A stretch of DNA of 14,557 nt from an uncultured archaeon. GTDB taxonomy: Archaea > Thermoproteota > Nitrososphaeria > Nitrososphaerales > Nitrosopumilaceae. Below, piece after piece: positions 1-6,274 of this stretch; the stretch's first letter is position 1; each line of letters starts with the position of its first letter. The stretch spans positions 1 through 14,557 of the forward strand of contig CATMRH010000027.1 of NCBI GenBank assembly GCA_950073955.1. Direction: 5' to 3'. The notes below the pieces were generated by a model. That model saw nothing but the letters and a program-made list of their open reading frames with translations, searched no databases and was not told the origin of the DNA. Position numbers and translations under genes: made by a program.

Positions 1-232
1 TTTTGACAATTAAAATATTTTTTGGCTCATTCCAAAATTTTTTATTGTAGATTTGAAAAACAGGATCACCCTGTGAGGAATTTACTTCTTCTAAAACAGA
101 AAAGATGGGACCATTTCTTCTTTTATTTCTTTCAAGAAGTACTTTGTCCATTTCTTCTTGAAAAACATACAAACCTTGATGAGTTCCATTAATATAAAAA
201 TCAAAAAATGACACGAGCATTTGCGACTGCAT
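1..232 (-). CDS. CotH-like protein, internal fragment (partial)
   Basis: The minus strand is open from at least 232 to the window edge. The translation includes FDFYINGTHQGLYVFQEEMD, then LLERNKRRNGPIF. This resembles the CotH kinase-like family, in which an ING-x-x-x-G-x-Y strand is followed by an E-E-x-x-x-K-x-L-L-E-x-N-x-R-R-x-GPI segment. CotH proteins are atypical kinase-fold proteins of spore coats, cell surfaces or exopolysaccharide loci. The N-terminal ~150 residues of the family are not seen: upstream the sequence changes into the leader of a dihydrolipoyl dehydrogenase gene on the other strand. The ATG at 232 is therefore probably an internal Met or a chance codon. The C-terminal part lies beyond base 1. 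The source organism is unknown and need not be that of the main body. The family call rests on motif memory only. Confidence 0.5.
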   Translation of the reverse strand, partial: MQSQMLVSFFDFYINGTHQGLYVFQEEMDKVLLERNKRRNGPIFSVLEEVNSSQGDPVFQIYNKKFWNEPKNILIVK

Positions 233-260
233 TTTAACAATAATAAATAAAAGCACAAAA
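233..260. other. Probable sequence junction (CotH fragment / lpd leader)
   Basis: To the left, minus-strand codons match the middle of a CotH-like protein. To the right, a plus-strand lpd gene starts at 261. A complete CotH gene would need hundreds more bases upstream on the minus strand, but these are occupied by lpd coding sequence. The break must lie in this short AT-rich stretch or just inside the CotH fragment. The exact base cannot be fixed from one sequence. Confidence 0.45.
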
Positions 261-362
261 ATGAAATACGACATCATTGTTTTAGGAAGTGGCCCTGGGG
301 GATATGTAACCGCAATTAGAGCTTCACAATTAGGGCTTAAAACTGCTATTATTGAAAAAAAT
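261..362 (+). pseudogene. lpd: Dihydrolipoyl dehydrogenase, N-terminal fragment
   Basis: The first ~33 residues, beginning MKYDIIVLGSGPGGYVTAIR and running to AIIEK, are the FAD-binding Rossmann start of dihydrolipoamide dehydrogenase (E3 of 2-oxoacid dehydrogenase complexes). The GxGxxG motif is intact (GSGPGG). The wording closely resembles Flavobacteria/Bacteroidetes enzymes. The family should continue with E-x-x-x-GG-x-C-L-N-x-G-C, carrying the redox disulphide. Instead the frame changes after IIEK into a KipI/PxpB-like sequence. The ATG at 261 looks genuine because it matches the usual family start. The rest of the ~460-aa enzyme is absent. Bacterial in type and likely foreign to the main archaeal body. 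Confidence 0.75.
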
Positions 363-366
363 TCTA
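352..366. other. Probable junction (lpd / kipI, in frame)
   Basis: The A-rich run around attgaaaaaaattct is where the translation leaves the lpd consensus (AIIEK) and enters a KipI/PxpB-like stretch. The join keeps the reading frame. A low-complexity A tract is a natural place for a chimeric overlap. Confidence 0.6.
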
Positions 367-617
367 AACTTAATTTTGATTCTTTCATTAAATTGCATTT
401 GCAAACTGAATTTCATGTATTTATGATTGGTTTTTTGCCAGGATTACCATTTTTAGGAAAAATGAAGATTAATTCTAGTATTCCTAGAAGATTGTCACCT
501 CGTTTACAAGTACCATCAGGCTCAGTTGGAATTGTTAATAATTTATGTGTAATTTATCCTAATGATTCTCCAGGAGGATGGAATATAATAGGTAAAACCA
601 AAAAAAAATTATTTAAT
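363..617 (+). pseudogene. KipI / 5-oxoprolinase subunit B (PxpB), C-terminal fragment
   Basis: In the same frame as lpd, the translation carries IGFLPGLPFLGKM, a PRRLSPRLQVPSGSVGI segment, and IYPNDSPGGWNIIGKT. These are the conserved core of the KipI/PxpB family (carboxyltransferase domain, subdomain C/D), which with PxpA and PxpC makes the ATP-dependent 5-oxoprolinase. The histidine before the GFLPG motif (in IKLH) also fits. About 80 residues are present of a ~220-aa protein: the N-terminal half is missing at the lpd junction and the last residues are lost where the sequence passes into the archaeal body. The frame then runs by chance to a stop at 645-647. Style suggests an AT-rich marine bacterium, but the origin is uncertain. 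Confidence 0.65.
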
Positions 618-630
618 TTTAATACAATTT
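608..630. other. Probable junction (kipI fragment / archaeal body)
   Basis: The KipI-like reading (ending near KKLFNFN) stops matching its family in this A/T-only stretch, and the minus-strand archaeal gene ends here (TAA at 619-621). The native 3' end of that archaeal gene may be altered by the join. The position is approximate because the sequence is low complexity. Confidence 0.5.
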
Positions 631-1326
631 TTTTTTACGAATTTTAGAACTTTTTTCTTCTAGTTGTTTAATTTTTGAAACAAACGCAGGAACTAATTTA
701 ATTTTAGAAAGAGATTCTATAGATAATTTTACAGTATTAGTATCCAAAGAGATGTTAGATTTTGGAAGATCTTTGTCAGCCCAAAACTTCATGACCTTGT
801 CTTCAAGTTTAAAATCACGAAAACCGGCAGGGAATTTTTTTGTAATATGATCTAATAAAGAACGATCTTTAAAGACAACTCTAGGTTCAAACAGTCTGTT
901 TTCATCACTGTAAACATTTTCAAATAAATTTCCAGAAATTTCGTCTGAAAGTAATTCCATCTTTGAAATTTTTCTCATTAATTCCAGAAAATGTAGAAAT
1001 TCGTGTGCCAAAATTGCATGAATTGTTCCTTTGAGCCCATAAGCAACCAAAGGTGCAGAAATCTGGATTACAACCTGAAATTTTTCTTCAAACATAACAG
1101 GAATTGTTCTTGCAAACAAGATTCCAAACTCATAAGAATTTGGGTTGGGGGATGATATTACAAGAGAAGGTTCCACATAAGCAGTGGGAAATTTAATTCC
1201 TGAGGCTTTTTCAATTCTATTTATTCCTGCAACAGTAATAGGAAATCGTTCTATTGTAAGATCATATACATCATCAGGAATAATTCCTTTGGTGTGTGCT
1301 TCTTTAAAACGTACTAATGGATCCAA
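619..1326 (-). CDS. Putative zincin-like protein with HExxH motif (235 aa, hypothetical)
   Basis: I do not recognise a named family. The protein is soluble, with no signal peptide or membrane segment. Residues 108-112 are HEFLH, a HExxH zinc-protease signature within a hydrophobic helix (IHAILAHEFLHFLEL), followed ~16 residues later by SDEISGN, whose acidic residues could give the third zinc ligand. The C-terminal 40 residues are basic. The start is TTG at 1324-1326: no in-frame ATG lies between it and the upstream stop at 1351-1353, and a TATA-like element sits 26 nt upstream, as expected for a leaderless mRNA. It is last in the dph6-srp54-pus10 run, 42 bp after the small basic gene. The C-terminus lies at a suspected assembly junction, so the last few residues are less sure. 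Peptidase activity is inference from the motif. Confidence 0.7.
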   Translation of the reverse strand: MDPLVRFKEAHTKGIIPDDVYDLTIERFPITVAGINRIEKASGIKFPTAYVEPSLVISSPNPNSYEFGILFARTIPVMFEEKFQVVIQISAPLVAYGLKGTIHAILAHEFLHFLELMRKISKMELLSDEISGNLFENVYSDENRLFEPRVVFKDRSLLDHITKKFPAGFRDFKLEDKVMKFWADKDLPKSNISLDTNTVKLSIESLSKIKLVPAFVSKIKQLEEKSSKIRKKKLY

Positions 1327-1346
1327 TGTTCCTACTCGACAATTTT

Positions 1347-1358
1347 GTATCTAAAAAG
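1347..1358 (-). promoter_or_regulatory. TATA-like box for the HExxH gene
   Basis: The minus strand reads CCTTTTTAGATAC, centred ~26 nt before the TTG at 1326. This spacing puts transcription start at the start codon and supports the TTG. Confidence 0.4.
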
Positions 1359-1368
1359 GTTGATTTAG

Positions 1369-1467
1369 TTAAGATCTAGGTTTTCCAGATTTTGCTTTCT
1401 TTTTTCTACGTCTATCAGCCGTTTGATCAGCATGTCTTTTGTGTTTATTTTTTTTTCTTATTGGCAT
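1369..1467 (-). CDS. Very basic 32-aa protein, ribosomal-protein-like (unnamed)
   Basis: A small gene starts with ATG at 1465-1467 and ends with TAA at 1369-1371. The product begins MPIRKKNKHKRH, contains DRRRKKKAK and ends SGKPRS: 15 of 32 residues are Lys or Arg, plus two His, with no hydrophobic core. Such composition is typical of tiny ribosomal or rRNA-binding proteins. It sits 37 bp after the pus10 stop and 42 bp before the HExxH gene, on the same strand and in a run of translation-related genes, which supports a real gene. No weak or chance ORF would normally be this biased, although the A-rich DNA partly favours Lys. I cannot match it to a named archaeal ribosomal protein, so the role is inference. 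Confidence 0.6.
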   Translation of the reverse strand: MPIRKKNKHKRHADQTADRRRKKKAKSGKPRS

Positions 1468-1504
1468 ATTTTTTTACGATTTCAGTGCTAGATAATTGTT
1501 ATCA

Positions 1505-2647
1505 TTATACTTGGATATCAAGAAAATCAAATTGTTGGCATATACACGATGTATTAAGAATTTGAGAAATTCCAGGGGAGACATCATCACTATTCACAAA
1601 TCTCTTTACTGGAAATCCCCCTTCAGCTATGATAAACAAGGTAAAGGCATTACTAGAATTCTTTTTGTATTTCACAGAGAAAATTTTCTTTTCAGAACGT
1701 TTTCCAGATTTTTCATAAACTACTATAGGATGTTTTTGGAGATCTTTTAATTTTTTCAGATTTTTTGAATCAATTTTGCCTTCAGTGGAAATTTTCAGTT
1801 CTATTGATGATTTGAATTTAAGAGGATTTTTGGGAGATTCTGGGACAATTTTGAGATTGGTGATTTTGAGAAAATCAAATGTCATCGAAGTTAGTTTCGA
1901 ATTTCTTTTAAGAGGATTTTTAATTTTAACAAAAAATGGTCTGCCAGTACCTAAAACTAGACTAGATTTGTCTTCACCACCAATCCATGTAAATTTAGCA
2001 GTAGAACCACCAAATTTTTTAAAAAGGAATTGAGAAATTATTCCTTCAATACTATCAAATTCAGAGATTCCATGAAAATGGCAAGTTCTGCATCCTTTCC
2101 CAAAACAATTTTCACAAGACTTTTGCTTTTGTGAAATTCCTCTTAGGGGTTTGATATATCTTCCAGAAAGAAATATGGATTTTGAACGTATTTGACAAGA
2201 TTCATCTTTCAGGTTTATTGTAAAAGTTACATCTGGATCCAGAAAATCAACAGTTTTTTTTGTTTTTCTAGAAAATAATTTTCTTAATTCTTTGGAGATG
2301 TCAGTCTTCACGCTATCAATTCCTTTTAGTTTGTATTTTGAACGAATGTAATCATCCCTATCAATGATAGAAGGTTTAATCATAGCCCCCACACTAAATG
2401 ATGAAAAAGAATAATTTGACGAGACATCAAGCATCAATTTTAAAAAACGATTTAGATTATCAAATAGATTTTTACAGATATAGCACTTTTGAATAGAGTT
2501 TGTATTTTTTCCAAGTTTTTTGCCAAGAAGTTTGTTTGATGAAAGATGCAATTGTTTTGAGAATAATCTGCCTAAACAGTTGTCACACAATTCATATTTT
2601 TTTAGAATTTGATTTGCAACAGGGATGATTTTTTGATAATCAGACAT
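1505..2647 (-). CDS. pus10: tRNA pseudouridine synthase Pus10 (archaeal type)
   Basis: Archaeal Pus10 makes pseudouridine at tRNA positions 54 and 55 of the T-arm. The 380-aa protein has the family layout. An N-terminal THUMP-like RNA-binding part has zinc pairs C21/C24 and C55/C58. A middle region holds SGRYIKPLRGIS (residues 161-172) followed by a second cysteine cluster C178/C181/C186/C189. The catalytic domain contains GGEDKSSLVLGTGRPF, whose Asp226 corresponds to the catalytic aspartate of pseudouridine synthases. Length is close to the usual ~380-420 aa. ATG at 2645-2647; the gap after the srp54 stop is 26 bp, so the two are likely cotranscribed. All key residues are present. Confidence 0.93.
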   Translation of the reverse strand: MSDYQKIIPVANQILKKYELCDNCLGRLFSKQLHLSSNKLLGKKLGKNTNSIQKCYICKNLFDNLNRFLKLMLDVSSNYSFSSFSVGAMIKPSIIDRDDYIRSKYKLKGIDSVKTDISKELRKLFSRKTKKTVDFLDPDVTFTINLKDESCQIRSKSIFLSGRYIKPLRGISQKQKSCENCFGKGCRTCHFHGISEFDSIEGIISQFLFKKFGGSTAKFTWIGGEDKSSLVLGTGRPFFVKIKNPLKRNSKLTSMTFDFLKITNLKIVPESPKNPLKFKSSIELKISTEGKIDSKNLKKLKDLQKHPIVVYEKSGKRSEKKIFSVKYKKNSSNAFTLFIIAEGGFPVKRFVNSDDVSPGISQILNTSCICQQFDFLDIQV

Positions 2648-2673
2648 GTTAGAAGAAAGTGTTGTTTGTAAAA

Positions 2674-4002
2674 TTATCCTAATCCCATTTTTCTAAGTGT
2701 GCCTTGCATTTGGCGTCCTTTCGAAGATTTCATCATATTCTTGGAGTTTTTGTAATTTTTGATAAGTTCTTTAACTTCACCTTCTGGCCATCCAGAGCCG
2801 CGAGCGATTCGTTTGATTCTTGATGAGTTAAGCAAGTCCAGGGGATTGGCTTTTTCAGCTTTGGTCATACTTTGAATGATGTATCGCCATTTTTCTACTC
2901 TACCTTCCATCTGATCTAGTTGATCTTCTTTTACCATTCCTGACATTCCAGGCATACTCTCAAGAATTCCTTTCAGTGAGCCTACTTTGGTAACTTCTTC
3001 TAACTGAAATAAGAAATCCTCCATGTTCATTTTTCCACTAGAGATTCTTTTCATTCTTACATCATCACCTTCATCTTCTAATCGTTTTGCCAAATCTAGT
3101 ACTGCTTGAATATCACCCATTCCAAGTAATCGTCCAACAAATCGTGTAGGAGAGAATTTTTCTAAATCATCAATTCGCTCACCAGTACCAATGTACATTA
3201 TTTGTGCACCAGTAGCTGCAGATGCTGCAAGTGCACCACCACCTTTTGCGGAACTATCCAATTTTGTAATTATTACACCACCCACAGGGATAGTTTTGTG
3301 AAATGCTTCTGCTTGACTGTAGCATTGTTGTCCAATGGTTCCATCTATTACAAGTAATGCTAAATCAGGTTCTGTAACTTTGTTAATTCTAGCCATCTCT
3401 TCAAGCAAGTCTGTTTCTTCTTTGTGTCGTCCTGCAGTATCAATTAGAATAACATCTAATGGTTGTCCTGCAAAATGTTTTAATCCATTTTTTACAATGT
3501 TAGGAGAATCTTTGTTGTTTTCTTCACCATATACTTCAACACTTGATTTTTCACACATTGTTTTGAGTTGAACTAGTGCTCCAGGTCTATAGGTATCAGC
3601 ACCTACTACTCCTACTTTGTATCCTTGTCTAGTCAAAAATTTGGCAAGTTTTGCAGTAACCGTAGTTTTACCACTACCTTGAATTCCAAGTAAAATTATT
3701 TTGTTTTGTTTACCAGGTTTAAACTCAAAATCAGATTCATTTCCTAGTAATTTTGAAAGTTCGTCATAAAGTATCTTTATAATATGATCCTTACGTGAAA
3801 GGCCTGGAGGAGGAGTCTCATTTAGTGCTCGTTCTTCCAGTTGTTTTGTAATTTCAAGAACCAATCTGACATTTACATCAGATTGTAACAATGCCCTTTG
3901 AACATCTTTTGAGAGTTCTTTGATTAGTTCTTCATCTATGCCTGAAGACTTTACAATCTTCTTGATTGCAGCACCTAAACTCTCCTTAAGTCCATCAAGC
4001 AT
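2674..4002 (-). CDS. srp54: Signal recognition particle 54 kDa protein (SRP54)
   Basis: SRP54 is the GTPase of the signal recognition particle: it binds signal peptides emerging from the ribosome and 7S RNA, and docks with FtsY at the membrane. The 442 residues are full length. The N domain is residues 1-~90. The G domain has the P-loop GIQGSGKTT (106-114), DTYRPGA (136-142), DTAGRH (188-193) and TKLD (246-249). After the GMGD closing motif comes the methionine-rich M domain, with FLFQLEEVTKVGSLKGILESMPG-like sequence and the helix with SSRIKRIARGSG that binds SRP RNA. The ATG at 4000-4002 overlaps the end of dph6 by 8 nt, so the start is fixed by operon geometry and translation is probably coupled. 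The stop is 26 bp before pus10. Confidence 0.98.
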   Translation of the reverse strand: MLDGLKESLGAAIKKIVKSSGIDEELIKELSKDVQRALLQSDVNVRLVLEITKQLEERALNETPPPGLSRKDHIIKILYDELSKLLGNESDFEFKPGKQNKIILLGIQGSGKTTVTAKLAKFLTRQGYKVGVVGADTYRPGALVQLKTMCEKSSVEVYGEENNKDSPNIVKNGLKHFAGQPLDVILIDTAGRHKEETDLLEEMARINKVTEPDLALLVIDGTIGQQCYSQAEAFHKTIPVGGVIITKLDSSAKGGGALAASAATGAQIMYIGTGERIDDLEKFSPTRFVGRLLGMGDIQAVLDLAKRLEDEGDDVRMKRISSGKMNMEDFLFQLEEVTKVGSLKGILESMPGMSGMVKEDQLDQMEGRVEKWRYIIQSMTKAEKANPLDLLNSSRIKRIARGSGWPEGEVKELIKNYKNSKNMMKSSKGRQMQGTLRKMGLG

Positions 4003-4684
4003 TGTAATTCAATTCCGCATCCATTATTTCAAACCTTCCTCTATACCCATCCCATATTTTTTTGGTTTGATTGATTTTGACCGAATTTGAAAAGAGAGGA
4101 CAATTAACCACAAATGTTTCTGCTTCGCCTCCTTCAAAGTTTAAGTTGAATCCAAATTTGTCAGACAAATGCTTTAAGGTGTCAATATCAGATTTTGATA
4201 TTGTCTTTCCTAACCAAGTGTCATCTAAGCCATCAGAAGACACTGTTATCATTATAAAAACAAAGTTAGAGTCTAGTAAATCATTCATGTATTGTTCCGG
4301 TTCAGTACCCCATAATGGTGAAACTGCAATCAAGTCTAATTTTGAACAAAGAGTTTCAAATTTTTCTTTTTGAAATTGGCTTTTAATTCCACCATGAACC
4401 AATCCTTCAATATGAAATTGTTCTTTAGCGTTTTTCAATAAAGTCTCTAGTGCAAATAATTCATCATCAGTTTCATCAGATGTAGAATGAATAGTTAATT
4501 GAGGAATTTTCATAGATTCGGATTGTAATTTTGTCCATTGCAAATTGGGATGATGTAGTAAATGACTTTCTTCGGATTTTGTAAAGACACTTAGAAGACA
4601 CGTAACCTCATGTCCTTGTTTTTGTGCCAGGTAGATAGCATAAGTGCTGTCTTTTCCACCTGAAAAAAGAGAACCTAGATTCAT
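3995..4684 (-). CDS. dph6: Diphthine--ammonia ligase (Dph6-type PP-loop ATPase)
   Basis: Dph6 amidates diphthine on translation elongation factor 2, the last step of diphthamide synthesis, using ATP and ammonium. The 229-aa protein starts with the PP-loop SGGKDST (residues 8-14), which binds the ATP pyrophosphate. It has the family's VHGGIKSQFQ segment (~97-106), SPLWGTEP (122-129) and the diagnostic EGGEAET (184-190) followed by FVVNCPLF. Length matches archaeal single-domain members (~220-230 aa). ATG at 4682-4684. It opens a tight minus-strand run with srp54 (8-nt overlap) and pus10, all linked to protein synthesis. A 9-bp inverted repeat lies 19-45 nt upstream of the start; no clear TATA box is seen at the usual distance. 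Confidence 0.92.
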   Translation of the reverse strand: MNLGSLFSGGKDSTYAIYLAQKQGHEVTCLLSVFTKSEESHLLHHPNLQWTKLQSESMKIPQLTIHSTSDETDDELFALETLLKNAKEQFHIEGLVHGGIKSQFQKEKFETLCSKLDLIAVSPLWGTEPEQYMNDLLDSNFVFIMITVSSDGLDDTWLGKTISKSDIDTLKHLSDKFGFNLNFEGGEAETFVVNCPLFSNSVKINQTKKIWDGYRGRFEIMDAELNYNA

Positions 4685-4690
4685 GATCTA

Positions 4691-4729
4691 AAAAATATTC
4701 AATTCAACAAACTTTTGAAATTTGTTGAA
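4691..4729 (-). terminator. Inverted repeat plus T-tract between aIF5A and dph6
   Basis: A perfect 9-bp inverted repeat, ttcaacaaa (4703-4711) and tttgttgaa (4721-4729), is separated by 9 bp. Read on the minus strand, it is followed by TTGAATATTTTTTAG, so a short hairpin is followed by a T-run just downstream of the aIF5A gene. This may end aIF5A transcription. It lies immediately before dph6, so an operator or 5' leader element is an alternative. Confidence 0.4.
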
Positions 4730-4800
4730 AAGAGATGCTTCATTACTCATAATCCTCATCAAAAGTCAGACGGCTTTTCCGCTCATCATCAGCATCCACA

Positions 4801-5211
4801 TTAACTCTTAATGCGCATGATTTTAGTTTTATCCATAACAACCCAATACTCGACATTTTGCCCATTCTGTAATTTGCCTTTAACTTCATCATCAATCATA
4901 GCTACATCAATTGTCTCAAATGTTTCAGAGTCCATTACTTGGACGGTATCACCATTAATTGAGATGATTTGACCAATTTTCTTGTTAATCAATGGGATGT
5001 GAATTTGCATGCTGACGGGCCCTACATGAGGTCTTTTTTGACCATCAAAAATTCCCTGGCCAACAATTCTTGCTTTGGCTGAACCATGTTTTCCGGGTTT
5101 TGATGTATCATATTCAACAATTCTACATGGTTCTCCACTTGGTTGATCAGAATGTGGTAATAGAATGTAAGAACCGATTTTCAAAGAACCGAGATCTGAA
5201 GGTTTGCTCAT
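4801..5211 (-). CDS. eif5a: Translation initiation factor 5A (aIF5A)
   Basis: aIF5A binds the ribosomal E site and helps peptide-bond formation at stalling sequences such as polyproline. The 136-aa protein has an N-terminal SH3-like domain with TSKPGKHGSAK (residues 36-46); Lys41 is the residue converted to deoxyhypusine/hypusine. The C-terminal OB-fold domain follows. Length is typical of the archaeal family. ATG at 5209-5211, with a TATA box centred 25 nt upstream and no Shine-Dalgarno sequence, so the transcript is probably leaderless. It is separated from dph6 by 116 bp with a hairpin/T-run, so it is likely its own transcription unit while sharing the translation theme of the next genes. 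Confidence 0.96.
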   Translation of the reverse strand: MSKPSDLGSLKIGSYILLPHSDQPSGEPCRIVEYDTSKPGKHGSAKARIVGQGIFDGQKRPHVGPVSMQIHIPLINKKIGQIISINGDTVQVMDSETFETIDVAMIDDEVKGKLQNGQNVEYWVVMDKTKIMRIKS

Positions 5212-5230
5212 GCAAAAACAGTTTTTCGTC

Positions 5231-5240
5231 GAATATTTAA
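5231..5240 (-). promoter_or_regulatory. TATA box for aIF5A
   Basis: The minus strand reads GTTAAATATTC, centred ~25 nt before the ATG at 5211: a good archaeal TATA box with leaderless spacing. Confidence 0.6.
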
Positions 5241-5278
5241 CTTTTCTAATTGATAACAGTCTTAATTAAAATCAGAAT

Positions 5279-5644
5279 CTATTCTTCGATAGCAGTTTGT
5301 ATCAATGGTTTTATTTTCATAATCATTTTAAAAAAATCTTCGTTAGGTTCAATACTTGCAACAAGTAAGTTGCTATTATCTATTGGAACGCTGATTAAAG
5401 TAACTTTGTCATATTCTAAAACGGAAGATCTCTCAAAACCAAGTTCGTGGGATAGATTTTGAGATTTCTCCCATTCCCACATTGAATAATGAATAGACAT
5501 TTTCAATTCATCAGGGGACAAATATTGTTCTACTCCCTTCTGTTCTAAATTATTAATTAGAACCCCTTTAGTATTTACAACTCCTGCAAATCGTATTTTT
5601 GAATCTAATTCAAGAACATTTTTACACAATTTATCAAAATCCAA
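5279..5644 (-). CDS. DUF6659-like thaumarchaeal protein (121 aa)
   Basis: The product begins MDFDKLCKNVLELDSKIRF and then has an AGVVNTKGVLINN strand-turn-strand, a helical LSPDELKMS segment, and a C-terminal VTLISVPIDNSNLLVASIEP. This pattern (LCxxVLxLDxxIRFxGV..G followed by IxVPLxxxxLLxxTxE) resembles the DUF6659 family that is abundant in ammonia-oxidising archaea; the fold looks like a roadblock/profilin-type alpha-beta domain. The function of the family is not known to me. The start is TTG at 5642-5644: no in-frame ATG exists before the upstream stop at 5666-5668, and a TATA box lies 25-26 nt upstream. Monocistronic by appearance. Confidence 0.72.
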   Translation of the reverse strand: MDFDKLCKNVLELDSKIRFAGVVNTKGVLINNLEQKGVEQYLSPDELKMSIHYSMWEWEKSQNLSHELGFERSSVLEYDKVTLISVPIDNSNLLVASIEPNEDFFKMIMKIKPLIQTAIEE

Positions 5645-5663
5645 TGAAGTTTGTTGAGATGTT

Positions 5664-5674
5664 GATTATTAAAA
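5664..5674 (-). promoter_or_regulatory. TATA box for the DUF6659-like gene
   Basis: The minus strand reads TTTTAATAATC, centred ~25-26 nt before the TTG at 5644. It supports both the TTG start and a leaderless transcript. Confidence 0.5.
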
Positions 5675-5711
5675 TCTAATCAATCAGAAATGAAGTGATT
5701 AAATTCTAAAT

Positions 5712-5960
5712 CTAAACTGTTTCAAGTTTTTCAATTTCAAAAACAATACCATAATAGTCTGAATAAGAAATTTCAGCAATCCTAAGATTAAATTTTTGTA
5801 AAATTTGTTCCATTTGTGAAAATTGCACTTTATCTTGGTTTGTTTTGATTTTGACATGACCATCTACCACCAATCTTTCCCAATCAGGATGATTATCCAC
5901 TATAAAATCAAAAATTTCATCATACTCTTCAAAGTTTTTTTCATTCAAATTTATTTTCAA
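5712..5960 (-). CDS. Hypothetical 82-aa protein
   Basis: Not recognised. A soluble acidic protein with an apparent beta-alpha-beta layout: a helical FEEYDEIFDFIVDNH, a strand with VDGHVKIK, a helix SQMEQILQKFN, and a final strand YGIVFEIEKL. No signal peptide, membrane segment or metal motif. The start is TTG at 5958-5960 because a stop (TGA) lies two codons upstream (5964-5966) and no in-frame ATG is near. An AT-rich element is ~22 nt upstream. It is separated from the DUF6659-like gene by 67 bp that contain that gene's promoter, so the two are probably separate units. Confidence 0.6.
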   Translation of the reverse strand: MKINLNEKNFEEYDEIFDFIVDNHPDWERLVVDGHVKIKTNQDKVQFSQMEQILQKFNLRIAEISYSDYYGIVFEIEKLETV

Positions 5961-5975
5961 ATGTCAAGTGCAATT

Positions 5976-5987
5976 TTAAATCTTATG
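5976..5987 (-). promoter_or_regulatory. Weak TATA-like element for the 82-aa gene
   Basis: The minus strand reads CATAAGATTTAA, centred ~22 nt before the TTG at 5960. It is slightly closer than the other promoters here, so it is a tentative call. Confidence 0.25.
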
Positions 5988-6007
5988 GAGTAATTCTTGT
6001 TTTAGGC

Positions 6008-6019
6008 ATAGATAAAAAG
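6008..6019 (+). promoter_or_regulatory. TATA-like box for the 71-aa membrane protein
   Basis: ATAGATAAAAAG is centred ~25-26 nt before the ATG at 6040, matching leaderless spacing. Confidence 0.45.
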
Positions 6020-6039
6020 AAGAGATTGGAATTTACATT

Positions 6040-6255
6040 ATGGCTCACAGACCAGATTCTAATAAGAAATTATCTATGAAAACTAGGCTCATTTTCATTG
6101 CAATAATGTTTGTTATTATTAATTTGGTTTTCTATTTTGGATTTGACTCTTCAGATGAATCAGAATCTTCGATTGAGATAGATGACAAAAATTTACTGAA
6201 CTTTGAAAAAAATTCAGAGATGGAAAAAGAAATGACAATTTCTATCAATCCATAG
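6040..6255 (+). CDS. Small single-pass membrane protein (71 aa, hypothetical)
   Basis: Not recognised. A basic N-terminus (residues 1-16, with RPDSNKK and MKTR) is followed by one hydrophobic segment (about 17-35, LIFIAIMFVIINLVFYFGF). An acidic, serine-rich tail follows (DSSDESESS, then EIDDKN). By the positive-inside rule the N-terminus should be cytoplasmic and the acidic tail outside. It could also be an uncleaved signal anchor. ATG at 6040 has a TATA box at the expected distance and no Shine-Dalgarno sequence. It converges on the chaperonin gene with a 19-bp gap. Confidence 0.6.
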   Translation: MAHRPDSNKKLSMKTRLIFIAIMFVIINLVFYFGFDSSDESESSIEIDDKNLLNFEKNSEMEKEMTISINP

Positions 6256-6274
6256 TCTGTACTGTGTTAGTCAT

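Noticed and set aside
261..647. A 128-aa ORF that could be annotated as a novel small flavoprotein fusion
   Set aside because: It is the start of lpd joined to a fragment of KipI/PxpB plus a chance tail; both halves lack their essential parts.
1776..2033. Plus-strand ORFs inside pus10, srp54, the chaperonin, symporter and TPR genes
   Set aside because: They are antisense shadows of well-supported genes, with no family signal or promoter of their own.
4743..4799. 18-codon ORF after aIF5A (GTG start, ending FDEDYE), or a +1 frameshift extension of aIF5A
   Set aside because: aIF5A already ends at its normal family length (MRIKS), and the short ORF has no clear promoter; I cannot support it as a gene.
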